A DNA stretch of 64,000 nt from Paralvinella palmiformis (GCA_025642065.1 JAODUP010000188.1:241001-305000); one strand, 5' to 3'; shown: positions 53,664-64,000, numbered from the stretch's first letter. Numbers and translations: made by a program. The notes: a model not told the origin generated them from the letters alone.

Positions 53664-54812
53664 AGTTAATCTGTATAATCAGGTAATATGTATATTACCT
53701 TAAATTCTCTGTTGTCAACTGAGATTTAATATGTATTACTTGAAAATCTCAGGTAATATACATATTACCTGATTATACAGATTAACTGTAACATATATAT
53801 ATACCTCAGTCCCAAACCTCACAGAAGAGTAAATTACTTACATCACTTTTGTTGGGCTTATTAGAAGTAGAAAATCAACATTTGTTTGTTCAATCATTTA
53901 ATAAATATACGGAAGAGATAATATGGAGCCTGTAGAAGATATTTGTGGAATGCTACATACTAGAAATGTATTCACTAATTTAATACCATTGTATGCAACT
54001 TATTGACTTATTTGTGATTCACAACATTTGTGAAAGATAAGTTGTTATCCAATTTAAAGCTATTCCACAAGTATCATAATGAGATACCAGTAGTTCATAA
54101 ATTAATGTTACAATCTGGGGTTTAAAAAAATGTCTTAGGTTAATAAAAGCTCCTGCTATATGTTACCTATTTGTTCCATTTGGATTAAAGAAATTAAATG
54201 ATCTTTCTTATTTGAAGCAATGGTTCTTTGTTTACTGTTTTATTTGTGTAACATTCATCAGTATTAAAAAAAAAACATTCGTCAAAGGTCATTGATAATT
54301 GTGATCTGTTCATTGGAACTGAGCAAATTAATGTTGTAGATTATCCGCAATTTAATAATAATAGTAACTTAATAATTTTTCAGCTTGTTCATCATAGAAT
54401 TGATTCTAACCAAACCTAGAGTGTTACACGATATTTGGAACCAACTGGAAACAAGTGAAAAGTAAGAAAGGTTAAACAAGTTTAAAACTAAATGTCTAAA
54501 ATAGCCTTCCTTCTGCAGTCACATATTTTATTTATTGTGACATATTTTTGTATCCATTCAGTAATGCAAAATCTCACCAATAACTGTATATGAAGTACTA
54601 TCTACTATACTAATATTTAAATAATGATGTGTTGTGATGTTTTCTCAGCCTATGGGTCACAGTGTTGTCATATATTATAAACTTCTGTGAAACTTATGAG
54701 AAATAGAAAATAGTTACAGATTCATTAAAAAAAGTATTACTATTTAGATATAGTCATATGAAAATAATATTAAAATAATGTTGCTTTTTTTGGGGTTTCA
54801 TGTTGGTATTCA

Positions 54813-54847
<35 letters not shown>

Positions 54848-57800
54848 CTCTGTGTATGTGTTTCTCTTTCATGCATGTATGTGTTGTTTACCTATTTACA
54901 TTCCAGTATATATCTTAATTAATTGTTTTGTCAGGAATCTTGTGCTTGACATAATGCTCAGCCAACTTGATAAGGCTTCTTACTCTAAGCCAATCAGTCA
55001 GCAAGTGAGAAAGACTGTTCCTGAAGACATCACAGCTCTGACAGAAACAGTTCCTTTCATTTTGAAGATGTTCAAAGATAATGCCTGTATGATACTGGGT
55101 TTAAACCAGGGTGTATCAATGAATAATGAGGTAGTATTTTTCAGATATATTTTAATCTTTTCAGACATAACTATTTGTTATTTACATTTGTATTATTTGG
55201 TTCTTAGCAATTCAAAGAATTGGAATTGCTTTTTTTTAATGGAATTGGAAGTGAAAAGTTTTTTAATCAAGAAATCTTTCTTCCATGATAATTATACTTG
55301 GAGTATAAACTATTCAGAGTAGGTAGTCCAAGTAGGTACTCTGAGTACTTATTCATGGTAAAAAGTAATAGATAAAAAAAGTAGGTAAAAAATGGTATTG
55401 GAATTGATAAAATTAGAATTGAATTGATAAATTTGATGTGGAATTGACCAAATGGGATTGAGTGGAATCGGAAAAATGGAATTGACCCCATGTCTGGTTC
55501 TTAGTATGGTAATGAAGTACAGTTGGGCCCCATTATAACACAGTCATTGGGTTCCACATCCTGTCAACCATGTTATAGGTGGACCACTATTGGGGTGGGC
55601 AATAATAGGGAGTCCATGTATTCACCTTGTTTTGCATCACCTGCTAAGATTACATACAACTTTTTTATTTCATAAATGTTCCCAGTAATTGTTTAATAAT
55701 TTTTTGATTTAAACATAAATCTTACTTGAGTGTTTGTGTGGAAAATAAAATGTTTCTGCAAAATTTGGCAAAAGGTAGCAGCCATCTTGGATTGGTAATT
55801 TTCATCTGCCAGAAATAGTGCATGTTTTACAGATGAAAGTAGTAACTATATGAACTAATAAATGAAAGTTTTTAGGTGCTGTTTGCAAATAAACATCCAT
55901 AAAAATCTATTTGTTGGTGTATCTACTTTCATAATGAAAATGTCATCCAACTTATTTAGTGGGTAGAGTCACACAATAATTGAAAGTTGTGATTGGGCTG
56001 TTTATTTGGCTGGTTGAGCCAAGGTGGTGTGTAATTAAGTTTGTGCTGAATAAATATATGCGTGGATATGTTGTGGCCATTGGCTACGTTTTTACGTGTG
56101 AATTACAAACTGTGAAAACACGTTCAAATTATTTCGAAATATTTATCGGTCAGTTGCAGATTTCATGCCATTTCACCTAAAAATGCTCTTTTGTGGATTC
56201 CACAATTCGGGTCCAGGGTCTGACCACGTTATATCTTATTTTTTGTTATAACGGACCACAATATAACTTAGTCGCACATACTTTTTCCCTGATGTAAGCA
56301 ATGTTGATTTGCTTTTTCTTATATAATTTAATATAATAAAATAGTTTGACTTATTTTGGTATGTGTACAGATTTGTGTAATTGGCTGAAATATTATAATT
56401 CAAACTTTTCTGTAGTATTATTGCCTGTTTTGTTAGATTTAATTGGATTTTTAAAGAAAAGAATAAAATTATTCAGGGTCTACTATATTGTTTTATATGG
56501 TAACCACAAGGTCAAAAAATGGTTGGATAGAATTTGTAATTTCTTATTATTTTTGAATATTTTTTATCTAGGATTAAATGATGGATACATTTGACTAATC
56601 ACTGTCATAAGGTTCACGATCATATCTGGGCATTGTCACATGTGTGAATCTACTAATATTCCCTAGAAATTGGGCTGTAGTGATAAATAAAGGGATTGGT
56701 CAAGACTTTTCATACTAAGAATTAGACCATAACTTATCTGGACTGTGTTAAACAGTTTTAGGGTTGGAATGTTTAATATTGGGTGATATATCAGATACTC
56801 CTAAGACTGTCTCAGGTAAAACTTGTAAGCCATTGCAAGCTCGTATTTTTGTTTATTTCCTATCTTTTCTGTACAGATAGTGCATTCTAAGATGAATATA
56901 CCCATACTTAAATAAAAGGAAATTTAAAAGTCTCCATTTCTTGGTCATAGCTGAAAGGAATTAAAATCTTAACCTGGATGTCTCAGTAAAAATGATCCAA
57001 TTTAGGATAAACCATGTTATATGCAGAATTCCACATTTTGTGTTCAATTTCCAGGATTGTTTACTATTAACTAAACAGCTAAGCATTCTCTGTACTGCAA
57101 CTGCGATACAAGAAAAATATACTGATGTTAGACGAGATGAAGCTCTTCTTAGATGCGCAATCAGTAAGTTTTTGTGATTAGCATAATTTATGGGTTTTTT
57201 TCTCCAACATTTACTGGATCAGAACATATTTAGTATAAGTGACATTAATACTGTCAGTTCTGATTGTATGGCATTAGCTGTTCATCAATAAGTGTTATAT
57301 CAGTAATGGCTTTTTTCAACACAGAAAAGATTCAGTTGATATTGAATTGCACATTATTTATATTGTGTACCTTATATTTTCATTTTACAGCATCTTTGAA
57401 AAAGACTCCTACTAGTAAAATTGCTAGTTATCTAAAATCTATATTACATTTATTATTATTATTTTATTGTTATAAAATCAAAATATTTTTTCCTTGACAG
57501 ATTTATTACATTGTATGAAGATGATAGGCGAAGAGTGTAATAATGTGTTTAGTCCAGTTAGCAAAGTGTCTGAACTCGAGAATACCGATACGAGTCATCC
57601 CGTCTGTGGATTAAAACGTGATTTGATCAGGCTTGTAGCAAATATGGTCTACAAGAATAGAGTAAACCAAGATAAGGTATGTGTGAAGTGATGCTGCAGT
57701 GACTAAAGATATCAATTATAATTGAAAATATTTGAAAATATGCTGACCATGGATACATTTCCTTAAATAAGGAATGTAATCAACTATAATTATATATAGT

Positions 57801-57932
57801 AGATTAATATTAATTAAATCATCCTAGGTGTGAATGTTATACCTGGCATTATTTATTTAACAACATCTACAATCCTGATAACAAAAGAAAAGGCAATTCC
57901 TGTAATATATATATATATATATATATATATTA

Positions 57933-57966
<34 letters not shown>

Positions 57967-58121
57967 AAAGAGTTCTAATTATGATATTTTCTAGGTTCGT
58001 GAATTTGGTGGCATAAGTCTTATCATGGATCATACAAATATAGATGGAAGGAATCCTTGTATCCTTTCTATAAAATATTGAAAACTGTAGAAACACTAAT
58101 GTAGTCATCTTGATTATCTCC

Positions 58122-58153
<32 letters not shown>

Positions 58154-58154
58154 C

Positions 58155-58189
<35 letters not shown>

Positions 58190-58946
58190 CCAATATTGTG
58201 TGTGTTCTATTATAACACAATGGCTATTGCTATTCATGACATCAGTTAATGAGATAACACAAGTTGTTGGTGTTGCTTATATAATTATTACTACCGTACA
58301 CACATCCCAGTAACATAAATATGATTATTATTTTATGGGAATTCTGACATATTTTCAAAAGCAGCAGAATTGTTCATTTTAGTACGATTCAACCAAATAA
58401 ACATGTCCTTGGTGACATAATTAGTTTTATAAAATAAATTATTCTGGTTAATAAAGTATTTTTAGTGCAGTTAGGCTAACATAATACATTCCAAAGAACT
58501 GCCTACCAGTAATTCCTTTGGCACCATTATGCCGTAATTATTACAACCTGATACTTTTTATCAGACAAGGGAGTTGTTCCATAACCTCCAGGTTGTGAAA
58601 TCGCAGTGCAAGATTGAAATGTTCTTGACCAAAACTCTTACATTTTGAAGGTAACCGAATCAACTAACTTATCATCACATGTCTATTGTGTCCTTCCTTG
58701 ACAGTATCAGTCATCACACAATGGTCCATATTTGCCATACACAACCTACTGGAGTCTAACACAGAAAACCAAGCTTTCGTAGCTGGCATGAGATTAGAAG
58801 GATTATCTGATAATATTGAACAGCTTCGAGAATTTGGAGTCGAGGCCGAGTTAGATGGTGACCACATTATAGTTAGGAATGTAGATGTCAACAAGTCGGT
58901 ATCACCATTATCCAAGCTGTATAAAGATGATGCTAAGAATCTATGA
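45672..58946 (+). CDS. ATXN10: Ataxin-10 homologue, complete, 11 exons
   Basis: Armadillo-repeat-like cytoplasmic scaffold protein; the human orthologue acts in neurite outgrowth, O-GlcNAc transferase binding and cytokinesis (family knowledge). Exons: 45672-45832, 47329-47529, 48006-48097, 49318-49420, 51012-51185, 54384-54461, 54935-55130, 57055-57163, 57501-57676, 57995-58058, 58711-58946; 1590 nt, 529 aa (human 475). All phases close without a stop. The most conserved block is the C-terminal ataxin-10 domain, including LIRLVANMVYKNRVNQDK at about 413-430 and, across the last intron, NPFITQWSIFAIHNL, which matches human NPFLTEWVIYAIRNL in length. The start is the first ATG in the open frame; an alternative in-frame ATG lies at 45687. 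Exon 1 is not conserved enough to confirm by eye, but its AG/GTACAA donor gives the correct phase. The last intron has U12-type signals. The gene contains many intronic repeats. Confidence 0.92.
46161..46332 (-). mobile_element. Degenerate SINE, family 1 (ATXN10 intron 1)
   Basis: The family body is recognisable (GATGAAACACCCTTCAGA, minus orientation) but the head boxes are eroded. Confidence 0.65.
46542..47135 (+). mobile_element. TTAA-flanked MITE (ATXN10 intron 1)
   Basis: Left end TTAAATGAATGGTTCACCC, right end AAGGTGAACTGTTCCTTTAA. Same family as 31091-31570 and 35089-35580. TTAA is present at both borders. Confidence 0.65.
47632..47791 (+). mobile_element. tRNA-derived SINE (ATXN10 intron 2)
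   Basis: CAGCGACTAGAGCATTGTGC head and AGGCTCAAATC B-box, tail rich in AACCAACCAACAAA. The body resembles other SINE tails in being AC-rich. Confidence 0.55.
48172..48277 (+). pseudogene. Partial duplicate of ATXN10 exon 2 in intron 3
   Basis: About 106 bp nearly identical to exon 2 (47417-47521), differing at only a few positions. One change turns CGA into TGA in the exon frame, so it cannot serve as a coding exon. It has lost both exon 2 splice boundaries. Its right edge abuts the transposon-like repeat beginning at about 48278. The high identity implies a recent copy or an assembly artefact. Confidence 0.85.
48278..48597 (-). repeat. Dispersed AATTCC-rich repeat, copy A (ATXN10 intron 3)
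   Basis: About 320 bp rich in AATTCC/GGAATT motifs, related in inverse orientation to 55208-55498. Shared landmarks include ACTCTGAGTAGG and the end motif TTGACCCCAT. It is probably a non-autonomous transposon; one end of this copy is missing where it meets the exon 2 relic. It holds a small nested insertion at 48425-48458 flanked by 12-bp direct repeats. Confidence 0.7.
48425..48458. mobile_element. Short nested insertion with 12-bp target duplication
   Basis: A 34-bp insert containing TTTAACGACACATTGACACC interrupts copy A. It is flanked by perfect GAATTGTCATGG repeats at 48413-48424 and 48459-48470. The related repeat at 55 kb lacks the insert, so this is a clean insertion with target duplication, probably a severely truncated retroelement tail. 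Confidence 0.65.
49746..49923 (+). mobile_element. Degenerate SINE, family 1 (ATXN10 intron 4)
   Basis: Body shared with the family (GTATGTCTGAAGGGTGTTTC, CATTACCTTTGGAGGT, ACAAAAGTGGCC), with a decayed tRNA-like head. It is inserted into another dispersed repeat (49541-49745 and onward). Confidence 0.65.
50049..50345 (-). pseudogene. LINE reverse-transcriptase fragment (ATXN10 intron 5 side)
   Basis: The minus strand encodes about 90 residues in the pattern of the C-terminal RT region of invertebrate non-LTR retrotransposons: MRDLGLIFNNTLGM, then SFYQIRNIELIRKY, then LVQAIIISQPDYDNTLLYN (the family pattern is roughly LGV.FD, YYQLRNI..IRKY, LV.ALV.SRLDYCNALLY). The usual continuation (LQRVQN) is lost. 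It lies in ATXN10 intron 4 (49421-51011), antisense to the gene. Confidence 0.75.
52090..52212 (+). repeat. (TG)n and (TA)n tracts in ATXN10 intron 5
   Basis: TG tracts at 52090-52128 and 52170-52180 and a TA tract at 52180-52211. Confidence 0.9.
52453..52640 (+). mobile_element. tRNA-derived SINE (ATXN10 intron 5)
   Basis: GATGGTCCAGTGGTTAGGAC A-box, GGGTTTGAATCC B-box, then a body of about 110 bp with CAGTCATGGGGGTCCGACC. No clear A-rich tail. Confidence 0.65.
53602..53660 (+). repeat. (GT)n microsatellite in ATXN10 intron 5
   Basis: About 29 GT units with one AT, abutting the perfect inverted repeat. Confidence 0.9.
53658..53793. repeat. Perfect 43-bp inverted repeat with 50-bp loop (ATXN10 intron 5)
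   Basis: Arm 53658-53700 is the exact inverse complement of 53751-53793, with no mismatch over 43 bp. It sits between a (GT)n tract and a short (TA)n tract. A recent MITE or a palindromic rearrangement would explain it. Confidence 0.85.
54813..54851 (+). repeat. (TC)n microsatellite in ATXN10 intron 6
   Basis: TC tract with TATC interruptions, about 85 bp before exon 7. Confidence 0.9.
55208..55498 (+). repeat. Dispersed AATTCC-rich repeat, copy B (ATXN10 intron 7)
   Basis: Inverse-orientation relative of 48278-48597, ending GGAATTGACCCCATGTCTGG. Paired with copy A's far end, this suggests terminal inverted repeats of about 15-20 bp. It begins 77 bp after exon 7. Confidence 0.7.
57391..57470. 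repeat. Dispersed-element tail (ATXN10 intron 8)
   Basis: CAGCATCTTTGAAAAAGACT with TAGTAAAATTGC and (TTA)n shares its layout with the tail at 36560-36695. Confidence 0.4.
57905..57963 (+). repeat. (TA)n/(TG)n in ATXN10 intron 9
   Basis: TA then TG tract, ending about 30 bp before the acceptor of exon 10. Confidence 0.9.
58059..58710 (+). other. U12-type intron 10 of ATXN10
   Basis: The donor is GTATCCTTT, the U12-type consensus. TTCCTTGAC at 58694-58702 matches the U12 branch site, with the branch A 10 nt from the acceptor AG at 58709-58710. Using this acceptor gives NPFITQW, which aligns without gaps to human NPFLTEW. The earlier AG at 58703-58704 would add two residues and leave the branch site too close. 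Other introns in the window have ordinary U2-type donors. Confidence 0.8.
58121..58187 (+). repeat. (ATC)n/(TA)n in the U12-type intron of ATXN10
   Basis: About 12 ATC units and 14 TA units. Confidence 0.9.
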
Positions 58947-58998
58947 CATAAATTATGATAATTGGTGCTCTGCTATTTGTACTGGCTGTTAGTTTCAG

Positions 58999-59021
58999 TG
59001 TGTATGTGTGTGTGTGTGTGT

Positions 59022-59060
<39 letters not shown>
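58999..59060 (+). repeat. (GT)n microsatellite in ATXN10 3' region
   Basis: GT tract with a few AT units, 55-115 bp past the stop codon; probably within the 3' UTR. Confidence 0.9.
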
Positions 59061-59063
<3 letters not shown>

Positions 59064-60290
59064 GCACTTTGAAGCTTATAAAAGGCTAGCTGTTTGCAGA
59101 AATTAGAACATATTTAAAGAATGTGACAATTAATCATAGGGCGAGAAAGCCGAAGTACACATACAAGTGAGAGTAGCAGGCAAACAAGGTATATCCACTT
59201 TAAGCTAAATATATCTAGGTTTTTTTATCTGTTTATTTACACACAAACCATATCTTAGAAAGTTTACAAGACAATATTATATAGATTGACAAATAGGGTA
59301 GCACCAATAATATTACTAACAGAATAATTTATTTAAAACTATGGAAAATAGAAACTGTCAAAATACATATCCTATTCATGTAGCAGATTATTAGAATGTC
59401 TTTGTTAAGATGTTCATCAGAAGTGTCACCTTGAACTTTTGAATGGACCAAAAGATCAACTGTTCGAACAGATGATATTACCTTGATTTTTCTGTTAGCA
59501 ATTAGTCATTTGAGACTTCAAAAAAAGCTTCATATCTTATAGACTACACACACTAGCTAGCTCTCTGATAGCCCAATGATTAATAGCCATCCAATGTAAC
59601 CATCCAGGTCAAGGGTTAAAACCTGTCTTTGCAGGATGTGATCAACACAGTCTATCAAAAAAAAAAACTTAATTAATTTACATACTAGTGGCCCCATCTG
59701 GAGAATACATATTGTGGTATGTTACAAAAAGTGGTTTTGTGCAATGAATTGCTATACTGAATGCAAAATGGTTTATCATTTTAGAATATTATGTAACATG
59801 CTTTAACTGTGAATCTTGTATACAGATATGTATTTCCCATTACATTAAGTGAACCACCGACAATAGCTGCATGATAATGTACAGAGTCACATGATTATAA
59901 TTGTTCTATCACACATAATTACTGATATCACTAATTAGTAATCTGTATCAACTGATTCAGTAGAACTAAATGGATGTTACATACTGTAATATGTCATACA
60001 TTTATCATTAATTTGCTTGATAATTAAACTCAAAATTGTAGCTTTGACTGAATAGAGAGGGAGGTTCTTGGGTTATTGCACATGTAAAGGTCATTTTGAG
60101 CAGTTGGAATTTTGTTCAAATTCCTGGTTGAGTTTCCTGTGTATAGATATATATTTGCTTAGCAACTTTCTTGCTGTCTAATACTAAATAGGATTTCCAG
60201 TAATTCAACAAAATAGTTTCATGGCCCTGAACAAAATACCCAAAATATTTAACAATTAATTTGAGACTACCTGTAATTCAATCAACACAT
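59061..60290. other. ATXN10 3' flank
   Basis: No gene recognised. The distal part of the ATXN10 3' UTR may lie here; I could not choose a polyadenylation site with confidence. Confidence 0.4.
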
Positions 60291-60299
60291 GGCTGATAA

Positions 60300-61220
60300 C
60301 TGGGGTGACTTAACTACTTCTATTTTGTACTTGAGTAGAAATAAAAGTAAACTTGTAAAAATCGACTTGAGTGAAAAGTTAAATTACTTTCTAAAAGTAA
60401 TCGAAGTAAAAGTAGAAGATAAATTTATTGTAATGGAAAATATGAGAATCAAGAAAACATCCACAAGGGTGAACAAAATTCCTTGAGTTAACAGACATGT
60501 GCTACAATCTTAAGCTCATCCTGTGACTGTCACCATTTGGTGTTCCCTCCTGGATGGCAGTCAGTCGCCGCTTGATAAACCTTAGGCCGGCAAACAGACA
60601 ATAATTTTATTCAAAAATGATCAACCTATACAATATTGACAATCCAATTTTTACCAGTATTAATAATTTAATTATGATGAATGATGAAAATAAAACAGTT
60701 GGCTTCAGCTGAATATTGTATAAGTGAACCTTCAAAAATAGGTGAGCAAAATTATGATGAGTGATGAATATGAGTGACCTTGTGAACATGTAGTGTATAT
60801 ACTCGCGTATAAGTCGCACTCATGTATAAGACGCACCTGATTTTGGCATTGATTTCGAAGTATGAAAAGTGCATCTTCTAAGCGAGTATATACGGTATAC
60901 CAAATGATGGTATTCTTACAAAACTCATTTCAATACCACAACATATTAAAATATATTTGTTTACCATAACTGCATCAAAGATACACAAGTTGGTGACAAA
61001 TTTTACTGATAATTTCCAGCAACTGTATCAATTGTCTCTTAAATCATAGACGGTGTTATCACTAAATAAGTAATGAAAATATCCTGAACTAAATTAAATT
61101 AATGAAGTAAAAAGTACTTCATTACAAGTAAAAGTAGTTAGTTTAAATCTTACATTGCTTTCAGTTACTTGAAAAAACCCTACTCAATTAGAGTAACGAA
61201 TTAGCCATGGTTAACAGTAC
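60300..61220. repeat. TACTT/GAGTA-rich repeat region (possible hAT-like remnant)
   Basis: Sequences rich in TACTTGAGTA, AAAGTAA and AAGTACTT at 60300-60430 and 61080-61210 resemble the ends of hAT-type elements. The MITE at 60791-60900 lies between them. Weak evidence; no transposase is seen. Confidence 0.35.
60791..60900. mobile_element. Short MITE, about 110 bp
   Basis: Inverted ends TAGTGTATATACTCGCGTAT and the inverse form of TACCGTATATACTCGCTTAG, with ATAAGTCGCACTC and GTGCATCTTC inside. The TATATACTCG..TATAAG pattern recurs in many animal genomes as a small palindromic element (recalled, not searched). Confidence 0.65.
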
Positions 61221-61611
61221 TCAAAATATTTGCTGCAAATGCTAACATTTTAAAATTATGTATTTTAAGTAGCATGAATATCATACAAAACTAAATCGAA
61301 CGTGGGATCTAAAATAACTCTTGGTGCAAAATTTGAGTAATTTAAAAAATCAAGAAATATAGACAGACGTGTAATTTATAACATTCAAAATGACAGATTA
61401 GTGACAGTCTTTTAGATAAAATTGATTTGTTATAAATCGGTGATCAAATCAAGAAATCAGCTCACTTTCTATCAAAGTTCTTATGGAAACGATTGTTATT
61501 CTTATTATTAATGATAAATGTGATGATGTAAAGGATGTAGTTAGTGGCTTATTATCATGACAATTTATTTTCCAAATGTTACTGAATGGGTTCTACTTCA
61601 TTCTTGTTTGA

Positions 61612-61796
61612 TGCCTTTGTGGTCTAATTGGTAGCGCGTTGGACCACAGATCACTACCACCCGAGTTCGAAGCTCGGCATCGGCATATCTGAAGTGTTTC
61701 ATATTTGGCTTCGCTTCATTAGATTTGGAGGTCGCTCAGCTTATTTAGCCTACCATGTGGACAAAAGTTGCCGTAAAACATCAATCAATCATCAAT
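61612..61796 (+). mobile_element. tRNA-derived SINE, family 1
   Basis: Head GTGGTCTAATTGGTAGCGCG and B-box GAGTTCGAAGCTC, then the family body and an ATCAATCATC tail. Confidence 0.85.
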
Positions 61797-61897
61797 ATTG
61801 CAGAACCTTTGCTATAACTAGATTGATTGCACTAAAAACGTTCCATAGATATGTGTATCCACTTTGCACAAGTAAATGTTGTTTCTCTCCATTTCCC

Positions 61898-61932
<35 letters not shown>
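61898..61932 (+). repeat. (TA)n microsatellite
   Basis: About 16 TA units. Confidence 0.9.
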
Positions 61933-61937
<5 letters not shown>

Positions 61938-62280
61938 TGACTGGTTCCTAATCTTTTGATGTTAATCACTTGACATTGTTTCAAAAGTTGATTAAGAGGT
62001 CAATGCGGAAGATTCCAGAGATTTGACAACAACTCTCTTAGTGACAATGAATTGAATGATGGTAACTGTAAATAACATTTACTATCGTTTAATACATATT
62101 CCGTTCCACATTTTTGTTTACATTTTTACAACTGAATAGTTAAAAAACATGGAAAACATAAAATGTAAAGAAAGTCAAGAGAAGCCAATAATATGTCTTA
62201 CAAATGTTAGGTTTTTTCAGCGTTCCAACAGCAACAACGGGCTAATAAGTAGCTATTGCACTGAGACTTATTTAGAATTC

Positions 62281-62600
62281 TTCCCTGCCGTCTTATAGGA
62301 TTTAGCAGTCTTCCCTGTCGTCATTCAGGATGTACCAGTTTTCCCTCCCATCATTCAGGATTTAGCAGTCTTCCCTGTTGTCTTCCAGGATTTAGGAGTA
62401 TTCCCTGCCCTCTTTCAGTATATGTCAGTCTTACCTGGCGTCTTCCGGGATTTATCCGTCTTACCTGCCATCTTCCCGGATTATCAGTATTACCTGCCGT
62501 CTTCCCGGATTATCAGTATTACCTGCTGTCTTCCAGAATTTATCAGTCTTACCTGCCGTCTTCCCGGATTATCAGACTTACCTGCCGTCTTCCAGGTCCT
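62281..62600 (+). repeat. Minisatellite, 30-bp unit, about 10.7 copies
   Basis: Units begin TTCCCTG or TTACCTG, with CCGTCTTCC and GGATTTA.CAG inside. The period is 30 bp; although a multiple of 3, the array carries stops in the frames I checked. Confidence 0.85.
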
Positions 62601-64000
62601 TGTCTTGGAAAATTTGCTTTTCAGAGAGAAAAATATAAACACTAACGTTATGACGATCTGAAAAATCAGCAATTATCATAATGTACTCGTATAGACAAAC
62701 GAACACAATCTATATACTTCGTATAGGCTAACAAAAAATACTAAAAGTGGTTAATATCTCTTTGTGTATAGCCTTATATAATAGATCGTTACTTTTTAGT
62801 AATAGTACAACCGTTAAAGCTTTTATTGATCACTGGGGGAGGGGAGAAGTTCCATTAATTGTTGTTTCCCAATAATAACAACAGCCAAAAACAAAACTAC
62901 ACTTTAGGTGAAATATGACAATGCTTAAGGCATCAGTTTTTAATATTAACCATTAAAACTCTCTAGTCAATATCAAATATTTGCTCAGAACATTATGGTC
63001 TAAGCATTTATAAAAATTGTTATTCGAAGATATCTTTTGTTTCGAAATTACGCTAAATATCTCGGTGGAAAACTTACATTTTGATGCTGATTAAAAGGTA
63101 TGCTGATTTTTTTTCTTCAAATCCTAGATATTTAGCTGTATTAAAATGTAAACTCACTTTTATTGTTAAACAATACTAGAGGAGCGTTTACATTTTTTTA
63201 TGTATTTAGGCAATCGGATAGAAAAATCTTCCACGCTAATGAAAATTCACTTTATTAAACTAGATGTCTGAATAGAAATTCCAGTTTAGGAAGACTAAAC
63301 ATAGAAAAAAAGCAGAAAAAAATACTTCTTTTTGTTTTGAAATGCATATAAAGCGCTTCCTATGATCCAATACTCTATATAGGAACATAGAAACTCTTGA
63401 GTTTCAGTCTTTTGTACTTATCATAGCTATTTAAGACTAAACCATGTATTTTTCTTTATTGATGATGAACGAAATGGCGTTAATAGAGTCTTTATACGAA
63501 CTGTATAGTCTTAAGAAAAGTTTGATGTCGATGGATAAACGTAACCCGAACTGCAAAAACTGCTTTTTTACATCGAATTTTTTCTATGTGTACCAAAAAT
63601 AAATGTATTAACAAATAACATAAATATAAAATATGTTATACATTAGTTTGTGTAAATCAATTCCACAAAGAAAACACATCTAAACGAATTTAAATCATGT
63701 TTATAAGTTTATCTTCCAGTAAGTATTTCAATGAGGTATGTCATAATTCGTAATTAATGCACAATCTAAGCTACTGTTATTTTATTGACTATGTGACGTA
63801 CAATATCATCCTCCTAACACAAACTCTCATAGTGACTCAATGGTAACGGGTCTTTATAGGGAAATGGGAAGGTCTTCGTACGAATACTCCTGATGACTAG
63901 TCGTCTTTTATGTAATTACATACGAACACGGGTTCCTAAAATATAGTATTGATATTCTTATGTATTTAAAGAAACATATATAGAATTTTGTTATTTTGTT
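62601..64000. other. Non-coding stretch
   Basis: AT-rich sequence with no gene, array or recognisable element. Confidence 0.5.

Noticed and set aside
55520..56290. Candidate transposon with TTATAAC-rich ends
   Set aside because: GGCCCCATTATAACACAG on the left and TTATAACGGACCACAATA on the right look related to a dispersed repeat, but the ends do not form clear inverted repeats and no target duplication is visible.
57391..57440. Possible extra ATXN10 exon after TTTTACAG
   Set aside because: Exons 8 and 9 already join in phase and align with human without it, and the sequence matches a dispersed-element tail at 36.6 kb.
58703..58704. Upstream AG as acceptor of ATXN10 exon 11
   Set aside because: It gives two extra residues relative to the human protein and leaves the U12-type branch site only 3-4 nt from the exon.

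Overview
The window is eukaryotic nuclear DNA: AT-rich, with GT-AG spliced genes, very long microsatellites, several tRNA-derived SINE families, LINE fragments and short terminal-inverted-repeat elements. The three recognisable proteins (MCM2, HSD17B10, ataxin-10) are animal orthologues. The mix of long (GAGT)n, (TCTG)n, (TG)n and (TA)n tracts with abundant tRNA-headed SINEs points to an invertebrate, most likely a mollusc (gastropod-like). That placement is inference from repeat content and protein character, not a database match.

Layout. Positions 1-28,400 hold no protein gene that I can support. They contain SINEs, simple-sequence arrays, a 22/82-bp minisatellite (3.8-4.4 kb), a decayed LINE RNase H fragment (7.9-8.7 kb), a 1.1-kb foldback element (13.8-14.9 kb) and a GC-rich, CpG-rich island (20.3-20.9 kb) with mirrored CTCF-like motifs. 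A second CTCF-like site lies at 17.0 kb, and RFX X-box palindromes lie at 13.06 and 27.6 kb. Positions 28,500-39,223 (+) hold a complete MCM2 gene with 18 coding exons (885 aa). Positions 40,223-45,556 (-) hold a complete HSD17B10 gene with 5 exons (260 aa), tail-to-tail with MCM2. Positions 45,672-58,946 (+) hold a complete ATXN10 gene with 11 exons (529 aa), head-to-head with HSD17B10 across a 115-bp gap that carries a CCAAT box. Positions 59-64 kb are intergenic, with a small MITE, a SINE and a 30-bp minisatellite.

Gene models were assembled by eye from homology, reading frame and splice sites. All exon phases close, giving uninterrupted proteins of nearly human length for MCM2 and HSD17B10; ATXN10 is somewhat longer than its human counterpart. 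The genes do not form a pathway: MCM2 is a replicative helicase subunit, HSD17B10 a mitochondrial dehydrogenase and RNase P subunit, and ataxin-10 an armadillo-type scaffold. The shared promoter could co-express HSD17B10 and ATXN10.

Most notable observations: a U12-type (minor spliceosome) last intron in ATXN10; a near-identical relic of ATXN10 exon 2 abutting a transposon-like repeat in intron 3; a Mutator-like non-autonomous element with a perfect 9-bp target duplication in MCM2 intron 1 and a relative in HSD17B10 intron 1; a TTAA-flanked MITE family in three introns; and a perfect 43-bp-arm inverted repeat in ATXN10 intron 5. I found no convincing new multi-gene system. The novelty lies in mobile elements, splicing and candidate regulatory sites.
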